This document shows positions 30,741 to 38,690 of a stretch of 64,000 nt of DNA, one piece after another (the stretch's first letter is position 1; each line of letters starts with the position of its first letter). Source of the DNA: Amycolatopsis alkalitolerans (GTDB lineage Bacteria; Actinomycetota; Actinomycetes; Mycobacteriales; Pseudonocardiaceae); the NCBI RefSeq assembly GCF_006152065.1, contig NZ_VDFW01000014.1:1-64000 (forward strand), read 5' to 3'. The notes beneath the pieces were generated by a model. That model had not been told where the DNA came from. It worked only from the letters and a program-made list of their open reading frames with translations, and did not search any database. The position numbers and the translations under genes were made by a program.

Positions 30741-30853
30741 GGCAAGGCGATGGCGACCGGAAGCGGTGAGAATCCGCACGGACGCGCCACTGTGGACCGG
30801 CCGGTGAGACGGCCGGGAAGTCAGACCCGGACCATCGCGCACCCCGGACAGGC
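30741..30853 (+). ncRNA. Cobalamin (B12) riboswitch upstream of cbtB-cbtA
   Basis: The conserved elements of the adenosylcobalamin riboswitch appear in order: the GGAAGCGGTGAGAATCCGCAC segment (split here: GGAAGCGGTGAG, then AATCCGCAC; 30759-30779), the B12 box GCGCCACTGT (30784-30793), and GCCGGGAAGTCAGACC (about 30812-30827). It sits between a good promoter and cbtB, whose AAAGGAGG site is at 30866-30873. In the ligand-bound state it should lower expression of the cobalt transporter. Confidence 0.93.
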
Positions 30854-30879
30854 CGCGCAAGCCCAAAGGAGGCCCAAGC

Positions 30880-31086
30880 ATGACCGCTCCCGCCATGCCA
30901 GCACAGATTCCCGTTCGTATCCCCGTTCGCCAGATCCTGCCGTGGGCGGTCCTCATCGGACTCCTTGGCCTCGTCGCGCTGTATTTCGTCTCCACCGAGC
31001 AGGGCGCCACGGCGCTGATCGCGAACTCCTACCTGCACGAGTTCCTGCACGACGGCCGGCACCTGCTCGCCTTCCCCTGTCACTGA
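30880..31086 (+). CDS. cbtB: CbtB-family cobalt transporter subunit
   Basis: A 68-residue protein with one transmembrane helix (about 20-38) and the diagnostic histidine-rich C-terminal motif: H53, H57, D58, R60, H61 and the final FPCH (C67, H68). CbtB works with CbtA in B12-regulated cobalt uptake. Translation starts at ATG 30880 after an AAAGGAGG site and ends 1 nt before cbtA. The riboswitch immediately upstream agrees with a cobalt-uptake role. Confidence 0.93.
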   Translation: MTAPAMPAQIPVRIPVRQILPWAVLIGLLGLVALYFVSTEQGATALIANSYLHEFLHDGRHLLAFPCH

Positions 31087-31087
31087 C

Positions 31088-31813
31088 ATGATGAGGACAC
31101 TGCTGGTCCGCGGCATGACCGCGGGCCTGGTCGCCGGTGTGCTGGCGACGGTGTTCGCGTACCTGGCCGGCGAACCGCCGGTGACCGTCGCGATCGGATT
31201 CGAGGAGTCCACGGCGCATGAGCACGGGCCCGAACTCGTCAGCCGGTCGATCCAGAGCACGCTCGGGTTGTTCACCGGCGTCGCGGTCTACGGGATCGCG
31301 ATCGGCGGCCTGCTCGCGCTGACCTTTGCGTTCGCCTACGGGCGGGTCGGCACGCTCCGGCCGAGGAGCACCGCACTGCTGACCACCGCGGCCGCGTTCA
31401 CCGTCGTCGTGCTGGTGCCGTTCCTGAAGTACCCGGCGAACCCGCCCGCGGTCGGGCGGGAGGGCACGATCCAGGATCGCACCGGGCTGTACTTCGCGTT
31501 CGTCGCACTGTCCATTGTGGCCGGCATCGCGGCCACGGTGCTCGGCAGACGGCTCGCGGACCGGAAAGGCGCCTGGGTGGGCGGGATCTCGGCCTGCCTC
31601 GGGTACCTCGTGGTCGTCGCGGTGTGCGCGTGGCTGCTGCCCATCGTGGACGAGGTGCCGGGCGACTTCCCCGCGGACACGCTGTGGACCTTCCGCGTCT
31701 CGTCGCTCGGTACGCACCTGACACTGTGGACGGTCTTCGGGCTCGTCTTCGCGACGCTCGCGGACCGCGCGTTCACAAGATCCGCGGCCCCGCGGGCGGT
31801 CCCGACCGGATGA
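31088..31813 (+). CDS. cbtA: CbtA-family cobalt transporter
   Basis: A 241-residue membrane protein with five to six hydrophobic helices, following cbtB after a single base. Typical CbtA segments are the N-terminal RGMTAGLVAGVLATVFAYLA helix, the acidic/histidine loop EESTAHEHGPELVSRSIQST, and FLKYPANPPAVG. It should carry cobalt for the cobalamin genes encoded next to it. ATG 31091 is an equally good start. Its 3' end overlaps the convergent cobQ by 41 nt, an unusually long coding overlap. Confidence 0.92.
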   Translation: MMRTLLVRGMTAGLVAGVLATVFAYLAGEPPVTVAIGFEESTAHEHGPELVSRSIQSTLGLFTGVAVYGIAIGGLLALTFAFAYGRVGTLRPRSTALLTTAAAFTVVVLVPFLKYPANPPAVGREGTIQDRTGLYFAFVALSIVAGIAATVLGRRLADRKGAWVGGISACLGYLVVVAVCAWLLPIVDEVPGDFPADTLWTFRVSSLGTHLTLWTVFGLVFATLADRAFTRSAAPRAVPTG

Positions 31814-33239
31814 GCCGCAGGAGCAACTCGGTGTCGAGGTGCTCCGCGACGGCGTCGGCCAGCCGGTCGAGCATCGACTCGCGCAAGGCCGCGAAACCCG
31901 GCGCGCCCGGGCTCGGGGACCACGTCACCCCGGCCTGGGCCGCCGCTTCGGTCAGCCATGCCCGGCGGAACCCGTCGTTGTCGAGGGTGCCGTGCCAGGT
32001 CGTGCCCCACACCGAGCCGGCGCGCCAGCCGTCCAGGAACGGTTCCGCCTCGCCGTCGGCGAGCGCGCTGCCGTGATGGATCTCGTACGCCTGCACCTGA
32101 TGCCCCCGCCAGGTACCGGCCGGGCGGCCGAGCACCTTCTCCGTGGAGAACGAAACCTTCGTCGGTAACAGCCCGAGCCCGGCCACCGTACCGGCCCCGG
32201 ACTCGACCTCGTCATGGATTTCCCGCGCCAGCATCTGGTATCCGCCGCAGATACCGAGTACCGGACGCCCTGCCGCGGCCCGGTCGGAAAGCGCTTCCGC
32301 GAGGCCACGGCTCCGCAGCCAGGCCAGATCGTCCACAGTAGACCGGCTGCCCGGAAGCACCACGATGTCGCTCGCCCGCACGGCATCCGGGTCGGCGGTC
32401 AACCGCACGCTGACCCCGGGTTCGGCGGCGAGCGCGTCCACATCGGTCGCGTTGGACGCGCGCGGGAACCGGACCACGGCGACGTTCAGCGTGCCGCCCT
32501 GCTCTTCGCGCGCCCACCCCGCGGCGGCGAGCGCGTCCTCCGAGTCGATCCACACACCGTCGAGCCACGGCAGCACACCGAGCACGGGGCGACCGGTCAG
32601 TTCCGCGATGCGGTCCAGTCCGGGGCGCAGCAAGCCGACATCGCCACGAAACTTGTTGACAATCCACCCGGCCAGCAACTCCTGGTCCTCGTGCGACAGC
32701 AACGCCTGCGTGCCATACATCGCGGCCAGCACCCCGCCACGGTCGATGTCGCCGACGACGAGCACCGGCAGCCCGAACCGCCGCGCCAGCCCCATGTTCA
32801 CGTAGTCGCCCGCGCGCAGGTTGATCTCCGCTGGACTGCCCGCCCCCTCGCAGACGACCACGTCGAACCGGGTCCGCAACTCGGCGAGCGTGTCGAAGGC
32901 GATCCGCGCCAGCCCTTGCCTGCCGGTCGCGTACTCGCCCGCTTCGAGGGTGCCGAACGGTTTCCCGAGCGCGATCACGTGACTGCGGTGGTCACTACCG
33001 GGCTTCAGCAGCACCGGATTCATCGCGGCCTCGGGCTCCACCCCGGCGGCGCGCGCCTGAAGCCATTGCGCCCGCCCGATTTCCGATCCGTCGGCGCACA
33101 CCATCGAGTTGTTGGACATGTTCTGCGCCTTGAACGGCGCGACCCGAAGGCCGCGGCGCGCGAGCCACCGGCACACACCCGCCGTGACGAGGCTCTTGCC
33201 CGCGTCCGAGGTCGTCCCGGCGATCAGCAGCCCGCTCAT
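31773..33239 (-). CDS. cobQ: Cobyric acid synthase (glutamine-hydrolysing)
   Basis: A 488-residue amidotransferase amidating the b, d, e and g carboxylates of adenosylcobyrinate a,c-diamide. The N-terminal synthetase domain starts with LLIAGTTSDAGKSLVTAG (P-loop) and APFKAQNMSNNSMV; the C-terminal class I-like glutaminase domain has the nucleophile in GICGGYQMLAREI. Residue order and length are normal. The ATG at 33239 overlaps the cobD stop (ATGA), and its end overlaps cbtA convergently. It uses ATP and glutamine in the cytosol. Confidence 0.96.
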   Translation of the reverse strand: MSGLLIAGTTSDAGKSLVTAGVCRWLARRGLRVAPFKAQNMSNNSMVCADGSEIGRAQWLQARAAGVEPEAAMNPVLLKPGSDHRSHVIALGKPFGTLEAGEYATGRQGLARIAFDTLAELRTRFDVVVCEGAGSPAEINLRAGDYVNMGLARRFGLPVLVVGDIDRGGVLAAMYGTQALLSHEDQELLAGWIVNKFRGDVGLLRPGLDRIAELTGRPVLGVLPWLDGVWIDSEDALAAAGWAREEQGGTLNVAVVRFPRASNATDVDALAAEPGVSVRLTADPDAVRASDIVVLPGSRSTVDDLAWLRSRGLAEALSDRAAAGRPVLGICGGYQMLAREIHDEVESGAGTVAGLGLLPTKVSFSTEKVLGRPAGTWRGHQVQAYEIHHGSALADGEAEPFLDGWRAGSVWGTTWHGTLDNDGFRRAWLTEAAAQAGVTWSPSPGAPGFAALRESMLDRLADAVAEHLDTELLLRLIRSGPPAGPRIL

Positions 33240-34162
33240 CGCGCCACCGCCGCGGCGAGCGCGGCCAGTCCCACGGCGCGGGACAACCGCACCGAGCGCC
33301 GCAGGTCCGCCGGACCGGGCGCGGGCCCGTCGCCGAGCGTGCCGCGATCCTCGGTCCGGCCGGCGTAGCTGTTCACCCCGCCGAGCCGGACGCCGAGTGC
33401 GCCCGCGAAGGCGGCCTCGACCTGACCGGCGTTGGGGCTCGGGTGGCGCGGAGCGTCGCGCCGCCACGCACGCCAGGCACGCCGCGGGTCGCCCTGGACG
33501 AGCGGCGCGCACAGGACGGTCGCCAGCGCACCGATCCGGGAGGGCACCAGGTTCGCCAGGTCGTCGGCACGCGCCGAAGCCCAGCCGAACCGTTCGTGGC
33601 GCGGCGAACGGTGACCGACCATCGCGTCCAAAGTGTTCAGCGCGCGGTAGCCCAGCAGCCCCGGCAACCCGGCCACCGCGCCCCACAGCAGCGGCGCCAC
33701 CACGGCGTCCGAGGTGTTCTCGGCGATGGATTCGGTGGCGGCACGCGCGAGTTCCGTCGCGTCCAGGCCGGTCGCGTCCCGGCCGCACAGATGGGACAGC
33801 CGCCCGCGCGCGGCGGGCAGGTCGCCGGAATCAAGCAGCCCCGCCATCGCCAACCCCTCGCGTGCGAGCCCGCGCCCGCCGAGGACCGTCCACGTGGCAA
33901 GTGCCGTCGTCACGAACCGGGCCACCGGCCGCCGCCGGGTCGCGACTTGGGCGGCCAGGCCGAGCCCCGTCGCCACGCCCGCGCAAGCGCCCGCGTACGC
34001 GAGCCCGCGCGACCGCGAATCCGCCCAAGCCCGGCGTTCCAGTGCTGCGGCGGCGCGGCCGAACAGCGCCACCGGATGCCCGCGCCGAGGGTCGCCCAGC
34101 GCCGTGTCCAGGGCATATCCCGCGACGAGACCGAACCTGGTCAACGATCTTGCATCCACCAC
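33236..34162 (-). CDS. cobD: Adenosylcobinamide-phosphate synthase (CobD/CbiB)
   Basis: A roughly 308-residue integral membrane protein attaching aminopropanol-phosphate to cobyric acid. Family features: YALDTALGDPRRGHPVALFG near the N terminus, ATESIAENTSDAVVAPLLW, YRALNTLDAMVGHR and SPNAGQVEAAFAGALGVRLG in the C-terminal part. The start is uncertain: GTG 34162 or 34159 gives the conserved N terminus, while the frame remains open to 34252. It is coupled to cobQ downstream and divergent from cobU across a short gap containing a 14-nt palindrome. Confidence 0.93.
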   Translation of the reverse strand: MVDARSLTRFGLVAGYALDTALGDPRRGHPVALFGRAAAALERRAWADSRSRGLAYAGACAGVATGLGLAAQVATRRRPVARFVTTALATWTVLGGRGLAREGLAMAGLLDSGDLPAARGRLSHLCGRDATGLDATELARAATESIAENTSDAVVAPLLWGAVAGLPGLLGYRALNTLDAMVGHRSPRHERFGWASARADDLANLVPSRIGALATVLCAPLVQGDPRRAWRAWRRDAPRHPSPNAGQVEAAFAGALGVRLGGVNSYAGRTEDRGTLGDGPAPGPADLRRSVRLSRAVGLAALAAAVAR

Positions 34163-34175
34163 GCACGCGACGGTA

Positions 34176-34189
34176 TCTCGTGCACGAGA
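34176..34189. promoter_or_regulatory. Perfect 14-nt palindrome between cobD and cobU
   Basis: TCTCGTGCACGAGA is a perfect palindrome placed between the divergent cobD and cobU starts (only about 37 nt apart). It could be a shared operator or form part of overlapping promoters. No B12 riboswitch is seen here, so it might provide the control for these two units. Confidence 0.45.
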
Positions 34190-34198
34190 ATGCCGGGT

Positions 34199-34819
34199 AT
34201 GACCAAGCTGACCCAGCGGCTCGCCGCCGCACTGGAGGTCACCGCCCGGCAACTGCGCCGGTTGTCCGGCCCCGAGGGCAAGGTGCTCGTGCTCGGCGGG
34301 GTGCGCTCAGGCAAATCCCGGCACGCCGAGCACCTGATGGCGTCGCACCCCGAGGTGGTCTACGTCGCGCCCGGCTACCCGGCCGCCGACGACGACCCCG
34401 AATGGGCGGCCCGGATCGCCCAGCACCAGGCGCGGCGCCCGGCGAACTGGCGCACGGAGGAGACCACGGACCTCGCGACGACCCTGCGCAAGGCTTCCCG
34501 ACCGCTGCTCATCGACTGCCTCGGCACCTGGGTCAGCCGGGTGCTGGGCGAGGTCGGCGCGTGGGACCAGACCGCGGGCTGGGAACAGCGCCTCGATGAG
34601 CGGCTCGAGGACTTCCTAGCCGCCTGGGTGAGCGCGCATGTACCGATCGTGGCGGTCAGCAACGAGGTCGGCATGGGTGTCGTGCCCGCGACGTTTTCCG
34701 GCCGGGTCTTTCGTGACGTGCTGGGCGCGCTGAACAGCCGTGTCGCCGCCGAAGCGGACAGCGTCCAGCTTGTCGTGGCCGGACATGTCGTGCGGTTGAC
34801 CGAAGACGCTCGCCGGTGA
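34199..34819 (+). CDS. cobU: Bifunctional adenosylcobinamide kinase / adenosylcobinamide-phosphate guanylyltransferase
   Basis: A 206-residue enzyme that phosphorylates adenosylcobinamide and adds GMP. The P-loop GGVRSGKSRHAE is at about residues 33-44, followed by VYVAPGYPAADDD with the RIAQHQARRP histidine region (guanylylated His), LLIDCLGTWVSRVL and AVSNEVGMGVVP. The N terminus carries about 30 extra residues before the P-loop. ATG 34190 would add three residues. The stop overlaps the GTG of cobS by 4 nt. Confidence 0.94.
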   Translation: MTKLTQRLAAALEVTARQLRRLSGPEGKVLVLGGVRSGKSRHAEHLMASHPEVVYVAPGYPAADDDPEWAARIAQHQARRPANWRTEETTDLATTLRKASRPLLIDCLGTWVSRVLGEVGAWDQTAGWEQRLDERLEDFLAAWVSAHVPIVAVSNEVGMGVVPATFSGRVFRDVLGALNSRVAAEADSVQLVVAGHVVRLTEDARR

Positions 34820-35553
34820 TCTTGGTCGACGCGCTGCGGATGGCGACCGGGACGCTCACCGCGTTGCCGGTGCCGCCGCCACGAAGGATCGACCGCCGGG
34901 TGGCACGCGGCGCGATGCTGCTCGCCCCGGTCGCCGCCGTGCCGCTCGCGGCGCTCGCCGGCTTGGTCATGTATGGCGGCGAGACGCTCGGCCTGCCTTC
35001 GCTCGCGGTCGCCGCGGTGGCCGTGGGCGCGGTCGCGCTCGGCAGCCGGGGTCTGCATCTGGACGGGCTCGCCGACACCGCGGACGGGCTCGGCGCCTCG
35101 TACGACCGCGAGCGCGCGCTGGAGATCATGCGCCGTGGCGATTCCGGGCCGACCGGGGTCGCCGCGCTCGTGCTCGTGCTGATCGTCCAATGTGGAGCTC
35201 TTGCGGCGGGTGGGGTCACCACGGCGGTCGTCGGCGTGCTCGCCGGCCGGTGCGTGCTGTCGTTGTGCTGCGTGCGCGGGGTGCCCTCGGCGCGACCGGA
35301 AGGGCTCGGCGCGACCGTCGCGGGCTCGGTACCGGTTTCGCTGGCAGCGCTGGTCTTCCTGCTCGCGTGTGCGGCCGCCGGGTTCGCGCCCGGCCTGCCG
35401 TGGTGGCGTGGTCCGGCCGCGGTCGCCGCCGGTTACGCCGTCGCGGGCCTCCTGCTGTGGCGCTGCGTCCGCAGGCTCGGCGGGATCACCGGCGACGTGC
35501 TGGGCGCGTGCGTGGAAGCCGCGACCGCCGCGACGCTGCTCGCCCTAGTCTGA
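34816..35553 (+). CDS. cobS: Adenosylcobinamide-GDP ribazoletransferase (cobalamin synthase)
   Basis: A 245-residue polytopic membrane enzyme joining adenosylcobinamide-GDP and alpha-ribazole in the last assembly step. The diagnostic acidic motif is LHLDGLADTADGLGASYDRE (about 76-95), followed by ALEIMRRGDSGPTGVAAL and several hydrophobic helices. GTG 34816 overlaps the cobU stop (GTGA), so the pair is translationally coupled. Its end overlaps the convergent GntR gene by 9 nt. Confidence 0.95.
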   Translation: MILVDALRMATGTLTALPVPPPRRIDRRVARGAMLLAPVAAVPLAALAGLVMYGGETLGLPSLAVAAVAVGAVALGSRGLHLDGLADTADGLGASYDRERALEIMRRGDSGPTGVAALVLVLIVQCGALAAGGVTTAVVGVLAGRCVLSLCCVRGVPSARPEGLGATVAGSVPVSLAALVFLLACAAAGFAPGLPWWRGPAAVAAGYAVAGLLLWRCVRRLGGITGDVLGACVEAATAATLLALV

Positions 35554-36270
35554 CGCCTTGCCGACCGCGTGCCGCAGCGCGTGCTCGGTGATCCGGAAGT
35601 GCTCACCGGCGATCCGCGCGGCCGTGTCCGGGTCGCTGCCGGTGACGGCGTTGACGAGCGCGCGGTGTTGCGGCAGCGCCATCTCCCGCAGCGCCGGCGT
35701 GAACGGCTCGTGGGTGATGCCCAGGCTGACCTGCGCCAGCAACTGCCGGCTCAGGTCCGCGAGCAGCGGATTGTGCGCGGCGACGGCGATGTTCCGGTGC
35801 AGTTCGACGTCCGCCGATCGCGCGGCGACACCGTCGCGGGCCTCCTCATACCGTTGCAGCGCCCCGATGATCGCCGCGTCGTCCTCGAGCGTGTGGCGTT
35901 CGGCGGCCGTGCGCGCGATGAGCGACTCGATCAGCCGCCGCAGGTCGAACAACTGCTCGAGCTGAGCCCAGTCCGCGCCGAGCAGGTTGCGTACCGCCGT
36001 GGCCGTGCGCTCGCCCCAGTCCTGCCGGACGAACGAACCGCCGGTGCGGCCGCGGCGGATCTCGACGTAGCCCGCTTCGCGCAGGTCGGCGAGCGCGGCG
36101 CGGACGGTCACCCGGCTGACCGCGAGCATGTCCGCCAGGTCACGTTCGGCCGGGAGCCGTTCCCCGGCCGAGTAGTCCCCGACGGCGATCGCGGCAATCA
36201 GCCGGTCGGCGACGGCCTTGGCCGCGGACACCGGCTGCACGGGCGTCGACAACTCGCGCTCTTCGGTCAC
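35545..36270 (-). CDS. GntR-family (FadR subfamily) transcriptional regulator
   Basis: A 241-residue regulator with a GntR winged helix-turn-helix (about residues 20-80; PAERDLADMLAVSRVTVRAA and GGSFVRQ) and a C-terminal all-helical FCD effector domain with metal/ligand residues (D-x-x-x-R at LFDLRRLIES, and H-containing ELHRNIAVAAHNPLL). FCD regulators usually sense organic acids. Located among cobalamin genes but not obviously part of B12 control. An AAAGGTA-N9-TACCTTT dyad lies 24 nt upstream of its start and is the probable autoregulatory site. Confidence 0.9.
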   Translation of the reverse strand: MTEERELSTPVQPVSAAKAVADRLIAAIAVGDYSAGERLPAERDLADMLAVSRVTVRAALADLREAGYVEIRRGRTGGSFVRQDWGERTATAVRNLLGADWAQLEQLFDLRRLIESLIARTAAERHTLEDDAAIIGALQRYEEARDGVAARSADVELHRNIAVAAHNPLLADLSRQLLAQVSLGITHEPFTPALREMALPQHRALVNAVTGSDPDTAARIAGEHFRITEHALRHAVGKASD

Positions 36271-36293
36271 CGGCTCATCGTAAGTTCCTGATT

Positions 36294-36316
36294 AAAGGTA
36301 TCTCAAATGTACCTTT
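36294..36316. promoter_or_regulatory. Long dyad upstream of the GntR gene
   Basis: AAAGGTA and TACCTTT form perfect 7-base arms 9 nt apart, inside a short AT-rich patch between the gntR start and the cobC stop. It is clearly unlike the GC-rich surroundings. Autoregulation by the GntR protein is the simplest explanation. Confidence 0.6.
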
Positions 36317-36349
36317 TCGCGTCGGACGAGTTCTTCGTCATGGTGGACC

Positions 36350-37369
36350 TCATGCTGGAAGGAGGCGCGCGAGCGCGCGAAGAAAGCCCGTCGTCGTAGC
36401 CTCGTCGCGCACGGTGACGCGGAGGTGGTCGCCGTCCAGTCCGGGGAAGGTGTCGCCCCGGCGAACGGCATAACCCGCCGCCCGCAACCTGTCCCGGATC
36501 GCTTGCGCGCCGGGGATCCTGACGAGCACGAACGGCGCACGCGGAGTGCTCGGCAGCTCGACGCCGAGCGCTTCGAGCCCCGCGACGAGACGTTCGCGGT
36601 CGCGTTCCGCCTGCACGGCGAGCTTGTCGGCCTCGTCGAGCGCGGCCGGGCGGCAGCAGGCGACGACGGCCCGTGCGGCCAATGTGGACACCGACCATGG
36701 CGGCTGTACTTCCTTGAGCCGCGCCACGATCTCCGGTTCCGCCAGCAGGTAGCCCGCGCGCAGACCCGCGATCCCCCAGGTCTTGGTCAGGCTGCGGAGT
36801 ACCACGAGACCGGGAAGCGCTTTCTCGGCAAGGGATTCCGGTTCACCGGGCACCGCGTCGAGGAACGCTTCGTCGACGACCAGGATCCGGCCGGGCCTGC
36901 ACAATTTCTCGAGTGTGGCCGCGCGATGCAGCACGGAGGTCGGGTTCGTCGGGTTGCCGACGAACCCGAGTTCGGCGTCGCCGGGCACCAGATCCGGATC
37001 GAGTAGGTAGCCGGGCGGCAGGAGCACCCGCCGCGGTTCGTTTCCGGCCGCGCGCAGGGCGGCTTCGGGTTCCGTGAACTGGGGATGCACCACGACCGCG
37101 TTGCGGTCACGGAAAGCCGTTGCCAGCAGGGTGAACGCTTCCGCCGCGCCCGCGGTCACCAGCACTTCCCCGGCGTCGCGCCGGTGACGGGCGGCGACGG
37201 CTTCGGTGGCCGCTGTCGTGTCCGGATAGGCGGCGAGAGCGGAGAGCGCGCCGGCGAGTTCGCGGCGCAGCCAGTCGGGTGGTTCGGGCAGCCGGACGTT
37301 GACCGCGAGGTCGATCAGGCCCTCGCCCACCTCGCGATCGCCGTGATGGTGCAGGTCGTAGTCAGCCAT
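36350..37369 (-). CDS. cobC: PLP-dependent CobC-type protein (L-threonine-phosphate decarboxylase-like)
   Basis: A 339-residue fold-type I aminotransferase-like protein of the Rv2231c/CobC group. The PLP lysine is in VVLRSLTKTWGIAGLRAG (about residue 196), with FVGNPTNPTSVLH and VVDEAFLDAVPGE around the cofactor-binding Asn/Asp. It is thought to make the aminopropanol-phosphate arm from threonine phosphate. The start overlaps the end of cobB by 8 nt, making it the last gene of a riboswitch-led operon (chlID, cobO, cobB, cobC). Confidence 0.9.
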   Translation of the reverse strand: MADYDLHHHGDREVGEGLIDLAVNVRLPEPPDWLRRELAGALSALAAYPDTTAATEAVAARHRRDAGEVLVTAGAAEAFTLLATAFRDRNAVVVHPQFTEPEAALRAAGNEPRRVLLPPGYLLDPDLVPGDAELGFVGNPTNPTSVLHRAATLEKLCRPGRILVVDEAFLDAVPGEPESLAEKALPGLVVLRSLTKTWGIAGLRAGYLLAEPEIVARLKEVQPPWSVSTLAARAVVACCRPAALDEADKLAVQAERDRERLVAGLEALGVELPSTPRAPFVLVRIPGAQAIRDRLRAAGYAVRRGDTFPGLDGDHLRVTVRDEATTTGFLRALARLLPA

Positions 37370-38690
37370 ACGCGTGCACCGCGTCCGCGAACCTTCGTGC
37401 CAGCCCGGGATGTCCGGCCCAGTGGACGTGCAGGTAGGACGCGTGCAGCGTCGGCGTGGCGAACCCCTCGCCCCCGCCGTCCCACTCCCAGGCGGGCGCC
37501 TTCCCGTGCCGCGGCAGGACTTCCGTGCGATGGAACTCGTGCCCGGTGACCGCCGTCCCGGCCTCGGCGAGCAGCTGCGTCGCGGGCGCGACGGCGTTGC
37601 GGTAGCCGAGCGCGCCGCGTTTCCTCATGCGCGCCACGGCGTCCAGCGCACCCACCATCGGCTGACCGTCCAGTTCCCGGCACAGGTACAGCAGCCCGGC
37701 GCACTCGGCGACCACGGGCATTCCCTTGTGGACGGCGGTGGCGATCTCCTCGCGCAGCGGGAGGTTCGCCGACAGCTCGTCGACATGCACCTCCGGGAAC
37801 CCTCCCCCGAAGTACAACCCGGCGCATCCCTCGGGAAGTTCCTTGTCCCGCAAAGGATCCACGTCCACCACCTGGACCCCGTGCGCGGCCAGGAGTTCCG
37901 CAGTCTCGGTGTAGCGGAAGGTGAACGCCGGCCCGGCCGCCGCGGCGATGATCTTGCGCGGGCCGTCCCACGAAACCGGCGGCTCCCAAGGCTTTCCGCT
38001 CAATCGCGAAGCGCCCCGCACGACCCGGACGACCGCGTCGACGTCCACGCCTTCGGCGATCCAGGCCGCGAGCTTCGGCAGCAGCCGCTGGGATTCGGCG
38101 GCCCGCTCGGCGGCGGGAACCAGTCCGAGATGGCGGCTCGGTGCGTGGATGTCGTCATTGCGCCGCAACGCACCCAGCACCGGGATCCCGGTCGGCGCGA
38201 GCGCGGCGCGGATCTCGTCCTCATGCCGCGGTGAGCCCAGCTTGTTGAGGATGACCCCCGCCAGTTCGACCCGCGGATCGTAGTTCGCGAAGCCCAGAAC
38301 GGTCGCGGCCACACTGCGGCTCGCCGCGCCGGCGTCGACCACGAGCACCACGGGCGCGTCGAGCAGCCGCGCGACGTGCGCCGTCGAAGCGAAGCCCTCG
38401 GTGCCGAGTGCTCCGTCGAACAGGCCCATCACACCCTCGATCACGGCGAGCTCACCGGCACCGTGCAGCAGCAGCGGGACGAGCAGATCTTCGCCCTGCA
38501 GGAAGGGATCCAGGTTGCGCGGCGGGCGCCCGGTGGCGAGCGCGTGATAGCTCGGGTCGATGAAGTCGGGGCCGACCTTGTGCCCGGAAACGTCCAGCCC
38601 CCGGGCGCGGAGCGCGGCCATCAGCCCGGTCGCGATCGTCGTCTTGCCGTGTCCCGAACCCGGTGCCGCGATGACGACCCGGGCTACCAC
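37362..38690 (-). CDS. cobB: Cobyrinate a,c-diamide synthase
   Basis: A 442-residue glutamine amidotransferase producing the a,c-diamide. The N-terminal synthetase domain starts VARVVIAAPGSGHGKTTIAT (P-loop) with GHKVGPDFIDPSYHALATGR; the C-terminal glutaminase domain has the nucleophile in VVAECAGLLYLCREL and the final His in HASYLHVHW. Cobyrinate and hydrogenobyrinate versions cannot be told apart by eye. It overlaps cobO (7 nt) and cobC (8 nt). Confidence 0.95.
   Translation of the reverse strand: MVARVVIAAPGSGHGKTTIATGLMAALRARGLDVSGHKVGPDFIDPSYHALATGRPPRNLDPFLQGEDLLVPLLLHGAGELAVIEGVMGLFDGALGTEGFASTAHVARLLDAPVVLVVDAGAASRSVAATVLGFANYDPRVELAGVILNKLGSPRHEDEIRAALAPTGIPVLGALRRNDDIHAPSRHLGLVPAAERAAESQRLLPKLAAWIAEGVDVDAVVRVVRGASRLSGKPWEPPVSWDGPRKIIAAAAGPAFTFRYTETAELLAAHGVQVVDVDPLRDKELPEGCAGLYFGGGFPEVHVDELSANLPLREEIATAVHKGMPVVAECAGLLYLCRELDGQPMVGALDAVARMRKRGALGYRNAVAPATQLLAEAGTAVTGHEFHRTEVLPRHGKAPAWEWDGGGEGFATPTLHASYLHVHWAGHPGLARRFADAVHAYG

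Noticed and set aside
31773..33788. N-terminal extension of cobQ to 33788
   Set aside because: The extra codons are antisense of cobD reading and lack homology; ATG 33239 gives the normal CobQ N terminus and overlaps the cobD stop.
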